64,000 bases of DNA from JAVBLY01 sp031553035. GTDB lineage: Bacteria > Bacillota > Clostridia > Peptostreptococcales > Anaerovoracaceae. The translations under genes and the position numbers were made by a program. Below, one piece after another: positions 33,670 to 41,548 of this stretch (position 1 is its first letter; every line of letters begins with the position of its first letter). The stretch spans positions 124,001-188,000 of the forward strand of contig JAVBLY010000005.1 of the NCBI GenBank assembly GCA_031553035.1, written 5' to 3'. The notes beneath the pieces are model-generated. The model saw only the letters and a program-made list of their open reading frames with translations. It did no database searches and was not told the origin of the DNA.

Positions 33670-34371
33670 ATGGGGAATCTGAAAGTATTTTGGGGCGCCG
33701 ATCACAAGGTGGGAACGACAATGCTGGCTCAGTCATATGCTGAAAAGTTAACAGAACAAAACAAGGAAGTGCTGATGCTTTCAGTATGTACGAATCCGGG
33801 AGATGATTTTTATGATGAATATGCATTTGGAATCGAGGATTTAAGAACACGACTTTCATGCTCACTTCTGACAAAAGAAAATATCAGAGAATATGCAAAT
33901 AAAGGTGAAGTGTTCTATAAGCTTAACGGGCTCTCCAGCATAGGTAAAATGTATGGATTCACTCCCGACATGGCGTTTGAGCTGATTCGCATAGCTTCTG
34001 AGGCTTTTGACGAAGTAATAGTCGACTGCGGAACAGGGCTGGACAATCCTCTTACCATAGCAGCACTGACCTATGACAGAAACCTGGTATTTATCTTCTC
34101 TCAGCAGGAAAGTTCTTTAAGAAGCTGGCAGCTGCTATCTGAAAAGATGTCGAAACTTGGGGTGGTTCCAAGAATAGCTGTTATCAACAAGTTCTTCAAA
34201 GGCGATAAATATTCACTCAGCTATATTTCTCAGAGAACCGGCCTTCCACAGAGCATCTTTAAAACAGTAGCTGAAAATGAATTCGGTATTCAGGCGGAGT
34301 CCGACAGAAAGACACTCTTATTCTACGGTGATAAACAGTACGAAAAAGACATCAAAACCCTGGTCAACTGA
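33670..34371 (+). CDS. ParA/MinD-like ATPase (CpaE/TadZ type)
   Basis: 233 residues. The N-terminus FWGADHKVGTTMLAQSYAEKL aligns with the deviant Walker A of ParA/MinD proteins but has VGTT in place of GKTT, a substitution also usual in CpaE/TadZ ATPases. FDEVIVDCGTGLDNP is the Walker B/switch region. ATP hydrolysis is therefore uncertain. Start ATG 33670 follows AAGGGAG; an overlapping ATG at 33665 gives only five codons. No pilus or septum genes are nearby, so the role is unknown. Confidence 0.7.
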   Translation: MGNLKVFWGADHKVGTTMLAQSYAEKLTEQNKEVLMLSVCTNPGDDFYDEYAFGIEDLRTRLSCSLLTKENIREYANKGEVFYKLNGLSSIGKMYGFTPDMAFELIRIASEAFDEVIVDCGTGLDNPLTIAALTYDRNLVFIFSQQESSLRSWQLLSEKMSKLGVVPRIAVINKFFKGDKYSLSYISQRTGLPQSIFKTVAENEFGIQAESDRKTLLFYGDKQYEKDIKTLVN

Positions 34372-34406
34372 TTAAATAGAAAACTTTATAGATTAAAAAT
34401 GCTCCT

Positions 34407-34441
34407 GTATAGTTGACTTTACATGTAAAGTCAACTATACT
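34407..34441 (+). promoter_or_regulatory. Promoter embedded in a 34-bp perfect palindrome
   Basis: GTATAGTTGACTTTACA (34407-34423) followed directly by its exact inverse (34424-34440). The promoter is TTGACT (34413-34418), 17-bp spacer, TATACT (34436-34441), so the palindrome covers both boxes. The predicted start, 34448-34449, coincides with the ATG of the HTH gene. Confidence 0.85.
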
Positions 34442-34448
34442 ATTTAAT

Positions 34449-34658
34449 ATGGAAACAATAATTAACAGTGTAAAAGAAATAAGAAGTGACAAAGAAATCT
34501 CACAAGGCAAGCTTGCTGAGATGGTCGGAGTAACCAGGCAAACGATAATTTCACTTGAAAAAGGAAATTACGTACCATCACTGCTTTTGGCAATGAAAAT
34601 ATCTGAGGCCCTTGACATGCCCATGGAAACTTTGTTTTGGAAAGAGGACATAAAATGA
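34449..34658 (+). CDS. Small Xre-type HTH regulator
   Basis: 69 residues, essentially one HTH domain: IRSDKEISQGKLAEMVGVTRQTIISLEKGNYVPSLLLAMKISEALDMPMETLFW. This is the short YgzD/PF01381-like type. The ATG at 34449 has no ribosome site and lies at the predicted transcription start, so the mRNA is probably leaderless; an in-frame TTG at 34413 falls inside the promoter and is rejected. It probably represses its own promoter by binding the palindrome. The stop overlaps the start of the membrane protein (ATGA). Confidence 0.87.
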   Translation: METIINSVKEIRSDKEISQGKLAEMVGVTRQTIISLEKGNYVPSLLLAMKISEALDMPMETLFWKEDIK

Positions 34659-35128
34659 AAAAGATAATATTTGAATGCGCAGGGAACACGATATTTTTTG
34701 TCCTGCTGGGTCTGATGCTGCTTTTTCCTGTTTCAGGGAGCAGTTCAGGAACGATACTGGATGAGGGAGGGTTCACAGCCACATTCAGCGTTACAGTCAT
34801 GATTTTTATTGGATATACGATCATATACGGAATCACACGGTTGGTTTTATCAAAGAAGACCGCCTGGCTTGATAAGAACAACTCAGAACTGGCATTTTCA
34901 GATGAGAGGGAAAAGAGCATAAGGAACAATTCGGCGATGCTCGGTTACAGAGTGCTGATGTTCGGATCGATCGTATCGGTTTGTTGTATTGCTGCTGCTC
35001 AGTCGTTTTCAGTGATAACCGGCGAGAACATCAGCATCTATGCGCTGTCTATATGCCTTCTGATATTGACCTTGGTCATAACCACCATAGCATATTGCAT
35101 CAAATGGTGTCTGGAATACAGACATTAA
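34655..35128 (+). CDS. Four-helix membrane protein, partner of the HTH regulator
   Basis: 157 residues from ATG 34655 with AAAGAGG 8 bases upstream. Four predicted helices (~7-29, ~38-62, ~100-122, ~127-150), with a cytoplasmic charged loop containing FSDEREKSIRNNSAMLGYR. Small HTH genes coupled to DUF2178/DUF3796-like membrane proteins are common in Firmicutes and archaea; the function is not established. Translation is coupled to the HTH gene. Confidence 0.75.
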   Translation: MKKIIFECAGNTIFFVLLGLMLLFPVSGSSSGTILDEGGFTATFSVTVMIFIGYTIIYGITRLVLSKKTAWLDKNNSELAFSDEREKSIRNNSAMLGYRVLMFGSIVSVCCIAAAQSFSVITGENISIYALSICLLILTLVITTIAYCIKWCLEYRH

Positions 35129-35185
35129 ATGCATATCATACACATTTAGACTATAATTTTTTTTCACCTGAATATGGGCACGACC

Positions 35186-35316
35186 TGTAATTTAGCAATA
35201 TTTGGTCAGGATCTCGAGTATCGGGTGGATTTCACTCTCGATACTCATATATCTGTCCTTCGTAATACGATTATACGTCTATATCCACCCTATACCCGAG
35301 ATTCTGACCAAAATAT
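35186..35316. repeat. Long-hairpin repeat element, left copy
   Basis: The first 50 bases (35186-35235, TGTAATTTAGCAATATTT onward) recur at 36264-36313 with two differences. The arms 35198-35230 and 35283-35316 are inverted repeats of ~33 bp with three mismatches and one gap. Within the element GAGTATCG (35215-35222) also pairs with CGATACTC (35238-35245), giving an alternative inner hairpin. Confidence 0.85.
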
Positions 35317-35361
35317 GGGTTTTTTCTAACATTCGAAATAAAGAAATGTTATTCTATGATC

Positions 35362-36228
35362 ATGAAAAAGTATTTAAGCCATGTTTCTGCGGCATATTAT
35401 TGGAATATTCCTTATCTAGATAAAGTGTTGGATAATAAGCTGGTCAGAAGGTATAAAGAAGATAATGTTTTAGACATTACCTATACAGATCGAAATACGA
35501 AATATCAAAGAAAAGGATTCATAACTCATGTTTGTGAATTGTCGCTCCCGTCTGGTGCAGTAATAAAGCGTGGAGAGAGATTTATTGCATCACCGGAATT
35601 GGTGTTTCTTGAAATGGCAAATATCCTGGATATTCACAGGCTGATACTGTTGGGTATTCAATTGTGTTCATATCCGAATGGCAATGTAGCAAAAGTCATC
35701 ACAACGAAACGTAAACTTACAACATTTATAGGAAAAATGCACGGGCATTACGGACAGTCAAATGCAGAGCGAGCTCTTGGATATATAGAGAATGGCTCCT
35801 ATTCCATTATGGAATCAATAGTATTTATGATATTGACGCTTCCAAATTCGTATGGCGGATATGGATTAAAAGGTGCTCGATTCAATTATGAAATTTTACT
35901 GAATAAAAACGGTCGTCTTCAGGTCAAGCAAAAACGTTGTTATGTCGATTTATTTTATAAAGAATCAAAGGTTGCAGTTGAATATGACAGCAATTCCGAG
36001 CACAGTACCGATTATGCTCGCAATAAGGATAATATCCGTGGGACGGCATTGGAAAATCAGGGCATCACAGTATTGTCTTTGGTCACCAATCAATTTTATA
36101 ATGAAGATACCTGCAAAGCATTTGCATTAAAACTTTCAGCTCATCTTGGTAAACGAATGAGAATTCGAGCCAAAAACTTTAGCAAAATGCACAAGCGCCT
36201 CAGAAGTATGTTTCCTCGTCTTTCTTAA
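35362..36228 (+). CDS. Predicted AbiEi-like HTH plus DUF559/PD-(D/E)XK-type nuclease protein
   Basis: 288 residues. The N-terminal LSHVSAAYYWNIPYLDK resembles the winged-HTH entry motif of AbiEi-type antitoxins; FIASPELVFLEMANILDIHRLILLGIQLC matches the middle 'ITSPERTLLDLA' segment; the C-terminal part VDLFYKESKVAVEYDS..H....YARNKDNIRGTALENQGITVLSLV has the D-x(n)-ExD..H..D..R pattern of DUF559/Vsr-like endonuclease folds. Function is not established. There is no clear ribosome site; ATG 35356 is two codons earlier in frame. TATTCT at 35350-35355 would put the transcription start on the ATG. The gene sits between two hairpin repeats and has poorer codon bias than neighbours, signs of transfer. 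Confidence 0.6.
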   Translation: MKKYLSHVSAAYYWNIPYLDKVLDNKLVRRYKEDNVLDITYTDRNTKYQRKGFITHVCELSLPSGAVIKRGERFIASPELVFLEMANILDIHRLILLGIQLCSYPNGNVAKVITTKRKLTTFIGKMHGHYGQSNAERALGYIENGSYSIMESIVFMILTLPNSYGGYGLKGARFNYEILLNKNGRLQVKQKRCYVDLFYKESKVAVEYDSNSEHSTDYARNKDNIRGTALENQGITVLSLVTNQFYNEDTCKAFALKLSAHLGKRMRIRAKNFSKMHKRLRSMFPRLS

Positions 36229-36235
36229 AGTTGTG

Positions 36236-36263
36236 GCCTTTGCCGGGCAAAGGCTTCTTTTTA
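36236..36263 (+). terminator. Terminator of the nuclease-like gene
   Basis: GCCTTTGC (36236-36243) / GCAAAGGC (36247-36254), loop CGG, then TTCTTTTTA. It ends exactly where the right hairpin repeat begins (36264). Confidence 0.85.
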
Positions 36264-36402
36264 TGTAATTTAGTGATATTTGGTCAGGATCTCGAGTATC
36301 GGGTGGATTTCACACCCGATACTAGCTATTCTGACCATTATTGGAGAATTTCAACACTAAAATCACCCTATCCTGGATATTTTGACCACAAATCCAAATT
36401 TT
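36264..36402. repeat. Long-hairpin repeat element, right copy
   Basis: 36264-36313 repeats the left copy with 48 of 50 bases identical. Here the inner hairpin is perfect: GTATCGGGTG / CACCCGATAC (36296-36305 / 36313-36322), enclosed by TGGTCAG / CTGACCA (36281-36287/36331-36337). A degenerate right arm (about 36360-36390, rc similar to the element start) follows. The distance between copies is 1078 bp, one gene plus element. Confidence 0.8.
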
Positions 36403-36492
36403 ACCTAATATTTTTCCGACGGGATATTTTCTCAAGTGAATTAAGGGGTGACATTATCACAAATGAATCACAACACTCGGCCAACCATTGAT

Positions 36493-36521
36493 TTGACATC
36501 AAGCCGGTGGATGACTATAAT
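36493..36521 (+). promoter_or_regulatory. Consensus sigma-A promoter of the thrS T-box transcript
   Basis: TTGACA (36493-36498), 17-bp spacer, TATAAT (36516-36521): a full consensus promoter. Transcription should begin near 36528. Confidence 0.9.
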
Positions 36522-36549
36522 TAGTACATAATTTCATCTTATATATGGA

Positions 36550-36758
36550 AACAAATGCGACGATGAGGACAGATGCCTTGTGGAGCGGAAAGAGAATGGA
36601 TGTATTTGCTGAGAATCCTGCGCTGCACCTTGCGGATACCACCTCTGAGCAGCACCCGATGAGGGTTGCCGGCGGGATACCGTCGTTATGTAAATGAAGT
36701 ATAAATTTGGGTGGAACCACAGGAAACTGTCCCAGGCGATTGCTTGGGATTTTTATAT
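36550..36758 (+). promoter_or_regulatory. T-box leader (threonine), with terminator
   Basis: A ~200-nt leader with the T-box sequence GGGTGGAACCAC (36709-36720) that pairs with the tRNA acceptor-end-sensitive antiterminator. The base of Stem I is CGACG (36557-36561)/CGTCG (36681-36685) and the codon next to it is ACC (36679-36681), so the specifier reads tRNA-Thr. The terminator is TCCCAGGC (36730-36737) / GCTTGGGA (36742-36749), then TTTTTA. Uncharged tRNA-Thr should allow thrS expression. Confidence 0.9.
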
Positions 36759-36811
36759 TCAAAAACAGAAGTTTTTTGTGAAAACCACTGCAAATAGAAC
36801 AGGAGAAAAAT

Positions 36812-38557
36812 ATGGCTAAAGAAAAAATAGACTTTAGTGATGAGAAGGTAAGAGAGGCATACAGGCATACAACCTCTCATATTCTTGCACAGGCGGTCAA
36901 GAGACTTTACCCCGAAGCGCAGCTGGGAATCGGTCCTGCTATCGAAGACGGATTTTATTATGACTTTGATCTGTCGCATAGATTCACAGACCAGGATCTT
37001 ATGAAACTTCAGAAAGAAATTAAGAAGATCATCCAGGCAAACTACCCTATCGAGGTATTCGAACTACCCAGAGACGAGGCAATCAAATATATGGAAGATC
37101 TCCATGAAGATTACAAGGTAGAGCTGATCAACGACCTGCCCGAAGGCGAAACAATATCATTCTATAAGCAGGGTGAATTTGTGGACCTCTGTAAGGGACC
37201 CCACATGGAAAGCACCGGCAAAATAAAGGCGGTCAAACTCCAGAGCGTTGCCGGCGCATACTGGCGCGGCAGTGAGAAAAATAAAATGCTCCAGAGAATA
37301 TACGGAACATCATTCCCCACGCAGCAGGAGCTGGATGAATACCTCAAGAAACTGGAAGAAGCCAAGAAGAGGGATCACAGGAAGATAGGAAAGGAAATGG
37401 ATCTGTTTGCCTTATTTGAAGAGGGACCCGGATTTCCGTTTTTCCTGCCAAGGGGCATGATCTTAAGAAATGAGCTTGAGAATTTCTGGAGGGAAGAACA
37501 TAAAAAAAGAGGCTACGATGAAATCAAGACTCCGTTGATATTGAACGAAGAACTTTGGCATACATCAGGTCACTGGGATCATTATCAGGACAATATGTAT
37601 TTTACAGAGATAGATGAGGGTGACTATGCTGTCAAACCAATGAACTGTCCGGGAGCCCTGCTTACATATAAGAGGAAAATGTGGAGCTACCGGGACATGC
37701 CGATCAAGATGGCGGAGCTGGGTTTGGTACACAGACATGAGCTGTCGGGCGCACTCCACGGGCTCATGAGAGTCAGAAGCTTCACTCAGGATGACGGACA
37801 TATCTTTATGTTGCCTGAACAAACCACAGATGAGGTCAAAAAAGTCATCGAATTGGTCGACTATATTTACAAGATATTCGGATTTGAATATCACATCGAA
37901 CTTTCAACCATGCCGGAGAAAGCCATGGGCACAAGAGAGGAATGGGACAAGGCGGAACTGGATCTCAAGGCGGCGATAGAAGAACTTAAACTGCCATATA
38001 TAATAAATGAAGGCGACGGAGCATTTTACGGACCGAAGCTTGACTTCCACCTTAAAGACAGCCTTGGAAGGACATGGCAGTGCGGTACCATTCAGCTTGA
38101 TTTTCAGATGCCTCAAAGATTCGATCTTACATACATCGGAAGCGACGGAGAAAAGCACAGACCGGTCATGATCCACAGAGCCATATTCGGAAGTCTGGAA
38201 AGATTCATCGGGATCCTGACCGAACATTTTGCAGGGAAATTCCCGCTGTGGCTTGCACCAACACAGGTAAAGATACTAACAGTTGCAGAGGCATTTAATG
38301 AATATGCTACTGACCTGGCAGAGAAATTCAGCGATGAAGGATTCAGGGTTGAAACTGATCTTCGAAATGAGAAAATAGGGTACAAGATCAGAGAGGCCAG
38401 AAATGCAAGAGATTCTTATATCATTGTTATCGGAGAAAAGGAAGAGCAGTCAGGGATAATCCCAATTAAATCAAATAAGCATGGCGATATGGGTGAAATG
38501 CCGGTCAACGAATTCATGGAAAAAATTAAAGAAGAAGTCAGAACGAAGGCTTTATAA
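36812..38557 (+). CDS. thrS: Threonyl-tRNA synthetase, short form without TGS domain
   Basis: 581 residues against the usual ~640. It starts directly at the editing-domain region (HTTSHILAQAVKRLYPEAQLGIGPAIEDGFYYDF), so the N-terminal TGS/N1 domain is missing. The HxxxH and C motif of the editing site are present (HTTSHIL, VDLCKGPHME). Class II catalytic motifs follow: MNCPGALLTYK, RSFTQDDGHIF and the motif 3 HRAIFGSLERFIGIL. The anticodon-binding domain ends the protein. ATG 36812 follows CAGGAG. Control by the T-box upstream. Confidence 0.95.
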   Translation: MAKEKIDFSDEKVREAYRHTTSHILAQAVKRLYPEAQLGIGPAIEDGFYYDFDLSHRFTDQDLMKLQKEIKKIIQANYPIEVFELPRDEAIKYMEDLHEDYKVELINDLPEGETISFYKQGEFVDLCKGPHMESTGKIKAVKLQSVAGAYWRGSEKNKMLQRIYGTSFPTQQELDEYLKKLEEAKKRDHRKIGKEMDLFALFEEGPGFPFFLPRGMILRNELENFWREEHKKRGYDEIKTPLILNEELWHTSGHWDHYQDNMYFTEIDEGDYAVKPMNCPGALLTYKRKMWSYRDMPIKMAELGLVHRHELSGALHGLMRVRSFTQDDGHIFMLPEQTTDEVKKVIELVDYIYKIFGFEYHIELSTMPEKAMGTREEWDKAELDLKAAIEELKLPYIINEGDGAFYGPKLDFHLKDSLGRTWQCGTIQLDFQMPQRFDLTYIGSDGEKHRPVMIHRAIFGSLERFIGILTEHFAGKFPLWLAPTQVKILTVAEAFNEYATDLAEKFSDEGFRVETDLRNEKIGYKIREARNARDSYIIVIGEKEEQSGIIPIKSNKHGDMGEMPVNEFMEKIKEEVRTKAL

Positions 38558-38604
38558 AAAGATGTCCATAGTGACTTATAAGGACTGTAGGATAGGAAAG
38601 TAGG

Positions 38605-38934
38605 ATGCAAATGAATGAAATTGAACGCGATTTAATGATAGATGAAAAGGCGGAAAAAGAATGGCGCGGCGGAGTATATATGTGCACTGCCAAGAACAGC
38701 TTTGAAGCCGATATTTTTGAATCGAAACTCAGAGGAGAAGGCATACCATGTTTACGAAGATACAAGGGTGCAGGTAATTTTGTGGAAATAGCAATGGGGT
38801 CCAATATGGCGTATCCAATTGACATTTACGTTCCTAAGGATACACTTGAAGATGCTCGAAATATTGTTATCGCAATACCTCTTGTTTCTGACGATCCTGA
38901 AGGCCTGGGCGATTCGGAGAACGAGGACGAGTGA
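38605..38934 (+). CDS. DUF2007-like small protein
   Basis: 109 residues. The core YMCTAKNSFEADIFESKLRGEGIPCLRRYKG..., then PIDIYVPKDTLEDARNIV, matches the DUF2007 'putative signal transducing protein' fold, which resembles an ACT/ferredoxin-like domain. Acidic C-terminal tail. AGTAGG precedes ATG 38605. The stop codon directly abuts the stop of the convergent membrane protein gene. Confidence 0.75.
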   Translation: MQMNEIERDLMIDEKAEKEWRGGVYMCTAKNSFEADIFESKLRGEGIPCLRRYKGAGNFVEIAMGSNMAYPIDIYVPKDTLEDARNIVIAIPLVSDDPEGLGDSENEDE

Positions 38935-39591
38935 TCATTTCCCCCGGATAACAGTCGAAATCGCCACAAAGTATGAAATGACTGCAGTGCCAAGAACCGG
39001 GAAAGGAAGGACAATCATCAGCTGCTTGATCTCGGTAAAGTTTGTCAGGAAGTCCAACAGAAAAAGACCATAGGATAAAATAATAGATAAAAGAGCAAGG
39101 CTTATAAAAAATGCCTTGCTTATTCTTTTTTTGAACAGCATAGGTGTTATCATGGATGTCAGAAGAACCAACTCCAACGGGTAAAGGGCGATTTGTTCAA
39201 GACGGGTCATGATGCTGAATTCGGGATCGATAAAAAGGTTACGATCAAATGCATCCAGAACGAAAGCAACAGACAGCAGAATATATAGTGTTACCGCAAG
39301 GAATATGATTTCTACATATTTGGTCCTCACATGCATCTTTTTTCTTGAGATCCTTATAAAACGATCGTTATCTTCTGATGACCTGGTTTTTGCCAGCTTT
39401 GCTTCTGATATCTGATATTCATAAAAGCAACTGAAGTAAATCAGGCATGCCCCTGCGGTAAGCAGTATGGCGGAGCAGTAGTATATTGCCTGAAACGCAA
39501 AACCGACCACCGCTCCAAGAATAGCTATCAGCAATATCCATAAGATATTTTTTTTCTGGCTGTTAAAATCATCGATCAAAAGTCTGCCCAT
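38935..39591 (-). CDS. Hypothetical membrane protein
   Basis: 218 residues from ATG 39591, which has TGAGG about 9 bases upstream; a GTG start at 39606 is possible. Five or so hydrophobic segments (ILWILLIAILGAVVGFAF, IYYCSAILLTAGACLIYF, IIFLAVTLYILLSVAFVLDAF, LYPLELVLLTSMITPML, AFFISLALLSIILSYGLFLLDFL, MIVLPFPVLGTAVISYFVAI). No family recognised. The stop abuts that of the DUF2007-like gene. Confidence 0.65.
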   Translation of the reverse strand: MGRLLIDDFNSQKKNILWILLIAILGAVVGFAFQAIYYCSAILLTAGACLIYFSCFYEYQISEAKLAKTRSSEDNDRFIRISRKKMHVRTKYVEIIFLAVTLYILLSVAFVLDAFDRNLFIDPEFSIMTRLEQIALYPLELVLLTSMITPMLFKKRISKAFFISLALLSIILSYGLFLLDFLTNFTEIKQLMIVLPFPVLGTAVISYFVAISTVIRGK

Positions 39592-39668
39592 ATAATCATA
39601 CCTCACTGAAAGTTTATTTTATCATGAAGTGCGTGTCAACCTAAGGTAAAGTAGAGGCACGATGCATC

Positions 39669-39710
39669 TGTCAATGAATTGTTGACAAAGGCCTGAATTA
39701 TTGAGAGAAT
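39669..39710 (+). promoter_or_regulatory. Probable sppA promoter with inverted repeat
   Basis: TTGACA (39682-39687), 17-bp spacer, GAGAAT (39705-39710). TGTCAA (39669-39674) forms an inverted repeat with the -35 box. Confidence 0.35.
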
Positions 39711-39744
39711 TAAAGACACTATATATAAAGAATTGAGGTCAATT

Positions 39745-41058
39745 ATGGCAAAAGACAAAAATAAAAAACCATCAATAAATAATGGAACGAATACACCGCA
39801 GAATCATGTAGGCCCTCAGATGGTGGACAGGGCGCCGAACATTCTAAAAAATGAAGGGGAAAAGTCGCCGCAAAACGAAACACAAAATGAGGGTAGCAGC
39901 ACATCAAATGGTGCATTCACGCAGACTCCTCCGCCAAACTACCAGGGACAGCCTAATTACCAGGCGCCTCCGGGATACGGTCAGGCACCGCAATATGGTG
40001 GGCAAGCTGCAGCAGGTGCTATGCCATATTATGCATACAATCAGAAAAAAAGCGGTGGCTGGTGGAAAGGGCTTCTGATATTTGGAATAATCGTGGCGGT
40101 ACTTGTACTGTTCGGATATGCGATCAATAGCTTTTTCTCGGGAATGTTCAGCACCATGAATTATAGTTACGAAGAAAATTATGAACTTCCGGACACTGAC
40201 TATATTGCAAGGATAGGTGTTGAAGGGGAATTGACCTCAAGCACCGACAGCGGTTATCTTTCATCGGGCAGTACATATGATCATAACTTTACGCTGACCG
40301 CTATTGACGATCTCATTGCTGATTCAAATAATAAAGCGTTGCTTTTATTTGTCGATACGCCGGGAGGCGGAGTTTACGAAAGCGACGAGCTTTACCTTAA
40401 GATAAAGGAATATCAAACTGAGACAAAAAGACCGGTTTATGTTGCCATGGGCTCAATGGCTGCATCCGGCGGATATTATATCTCGGCGTCTGCGGATAAA
40501 ATCCTGGCAAACCGAAATTGCTGGACCGGATCCATAGGTGTTACTCTTGGTACCCACTATGATATTTCACAATTCCTGAAAAAGTATGGAATCTCAGCAG
40601 AAAATCTTACTTCCGGCCCCAACAAGGCCATGGGAAGCTCGTCAGTACCTATGACAGACGAGCAGAGACAAATTTTCCAGTCACTCATCGATGAGGCATA
40701 CGAACAGTTCGTTGGAATCATCGCCGAGGGAAGAGAGATGAGTGTGCCAGAAGTTAAAAAATTGGCGGACGGAAGGATATATACTGCACTTCAGGCTCAG
40801 AATGTCGGGCTCATAGACGGGATAGCAACCGAAGATGAAACCACGGAAATGCTTAAAGAGGATCATAATCTTCAGGGCTGCGAAGTAGAATCCATCGAAA
40901 ATTATCCCGAGACATCATGGTTGGACGAATTTATTTATGCCGGAGTAAATCCGCTTGTAAATAGCCTGAATGCACTCAGTAAAGGCGAGCTGGGAACAGC
41001 ATTGGATCTGGCAGCAGATAATGATAAGCTGCCGCTGAAATATATTTACCTGCAATAA
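39745..41058 (+). CDS. sppA: Signal peptide peptidase SppA (S49), membrane-anchored
   Basis: 437 residues from ATG 39745, 6 bases after GAGG; the in-frame TTG 39733 is less likely. The first ~100 residues are disordered and rich in Pro, Gln, Gly and Tyr (NYQGQPNYQAPPGYGQAPQY), then one helix (~112-135). The S49 protease domain has the serine in MGSMAASGGYYISASADKI and the lysine-containing TSGPNKAMGSSSVPMTDEQR. It degrades leftover signal peptides in the membrane. The long low-complexity cytoplasmic N-terminus is unusual for bacterial SppA. Confidence 0.9.
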   Translation: MAKDKNKKPSINNGTNTPQNHVGPQMVDRAPNILKNEGEKSPQNETQNEGSSTSNGAFTQTPPPNYQGQPNYQAPPGYGQAPQYGGQAAAGAMPYYAYNQKKSGGWWKGLLIFGIIVAVLVLFGYAINSFFSGMFSTMNYSYEENYELPDTDYIARIGVEGELTSSTDSGYLSSGSTYDHNFTLTAIDDLIADSNNKALLLFVDTPGGGVYESDELYLKIKEYQTETKRPVYVAMGSMAASGGYYISASADKILANRNCWTGSIGVTLGTHYDISQFLKKYGISAENLTSGPNKAMGSSSVPMTDEQRQIFQSLIDEAYEQFVGIIAEGREMSVPEVKKLADGRIYTALQAQNVGLIDGIATEDETTEMLKEDHNLQGCEVESIENYPETSWLDEFIYAGVNPLVNSLNALSKGELGTALDLAADNDKLPLKYIYLQ

Positions 41059-41091
41059 GGCCAAACTCTAACACTGCGTCAAAAGAAATGC

Positions 41092-41120
41092 TTGACGGAT
41101 TATACCCTTAATGGTAATAT
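41092..41120 (+). promoter_or_regulatory. Promoter of the ylxM-ffh operon
   Basis: TTGACG (41092-41097), 17-bp spacer, TAATAT (41115-41120); a TATAAT overlaps at 41118-41123. It shows that reading the first gene from 41092 would be wrong. Confidence 0.65.
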
Positions 41121-41166
41121 AATCAAGTCAAGCTTTTTACTTGACAGAAAAGTGTGGCGGGCGAAG

Positions 41167-41532
41167 ATGAAGATAGATAAAACAGCAAAGATGAGTATAC
41201 TCTATGACTACTACGGCCGACTTTTAACAGAAAAGCAAAGTCGGATATTCACCCTTTATCACGATGACAACCTGAGTTTGTCCGAAATAGGTGATGAACT
41301 GGATGTAAGCAAGCAGGGTATCCACGACGCACTCAAAAAGGCTGAGACCGCTCTTGAAGATTTCGAAACAAAGCTTAGGCTTGTTGAGAACAGTCAAAAG
41401 AACGAAGATATCATTAGTAATACAAAAGAAATCATCAAAAAGATTTCAGATGATGGACGAGCTTATAAAGAAATAAAAAAAGAACTAACAAAGATCGAAA
41501 AGAATATAGATAAATTGATCATATCAGAATGA
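41167..41532 (+). CDS. ylxM: YlxM family DNA-binding protein (UPF0122)
   Basis: 121 residues from ATG 41167. Sigma-70 region-4-like HTH: ILYDYYGRLLTEKQSRIFTLYHDDNLSLSEIGDELDVSKQGIHDALKKAE. It forms the usual pair with ffh 16 bp downstream and is thought to affect SRP expression or assembly. Confidence 0.92.
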   Translation: MKIDKTAKMSILYDYYGRLLTEKQSRIFTLYHDDNLSLSEIGDELDVSKQGIHDALKKAETALEDFETKLRLVENSQKNEDIISNTKEIIKKISDDGRAYKEIKKELTKIEKNIDKLIISE

Positions 41533-41548
41533 AATAATGAGGTTATAG

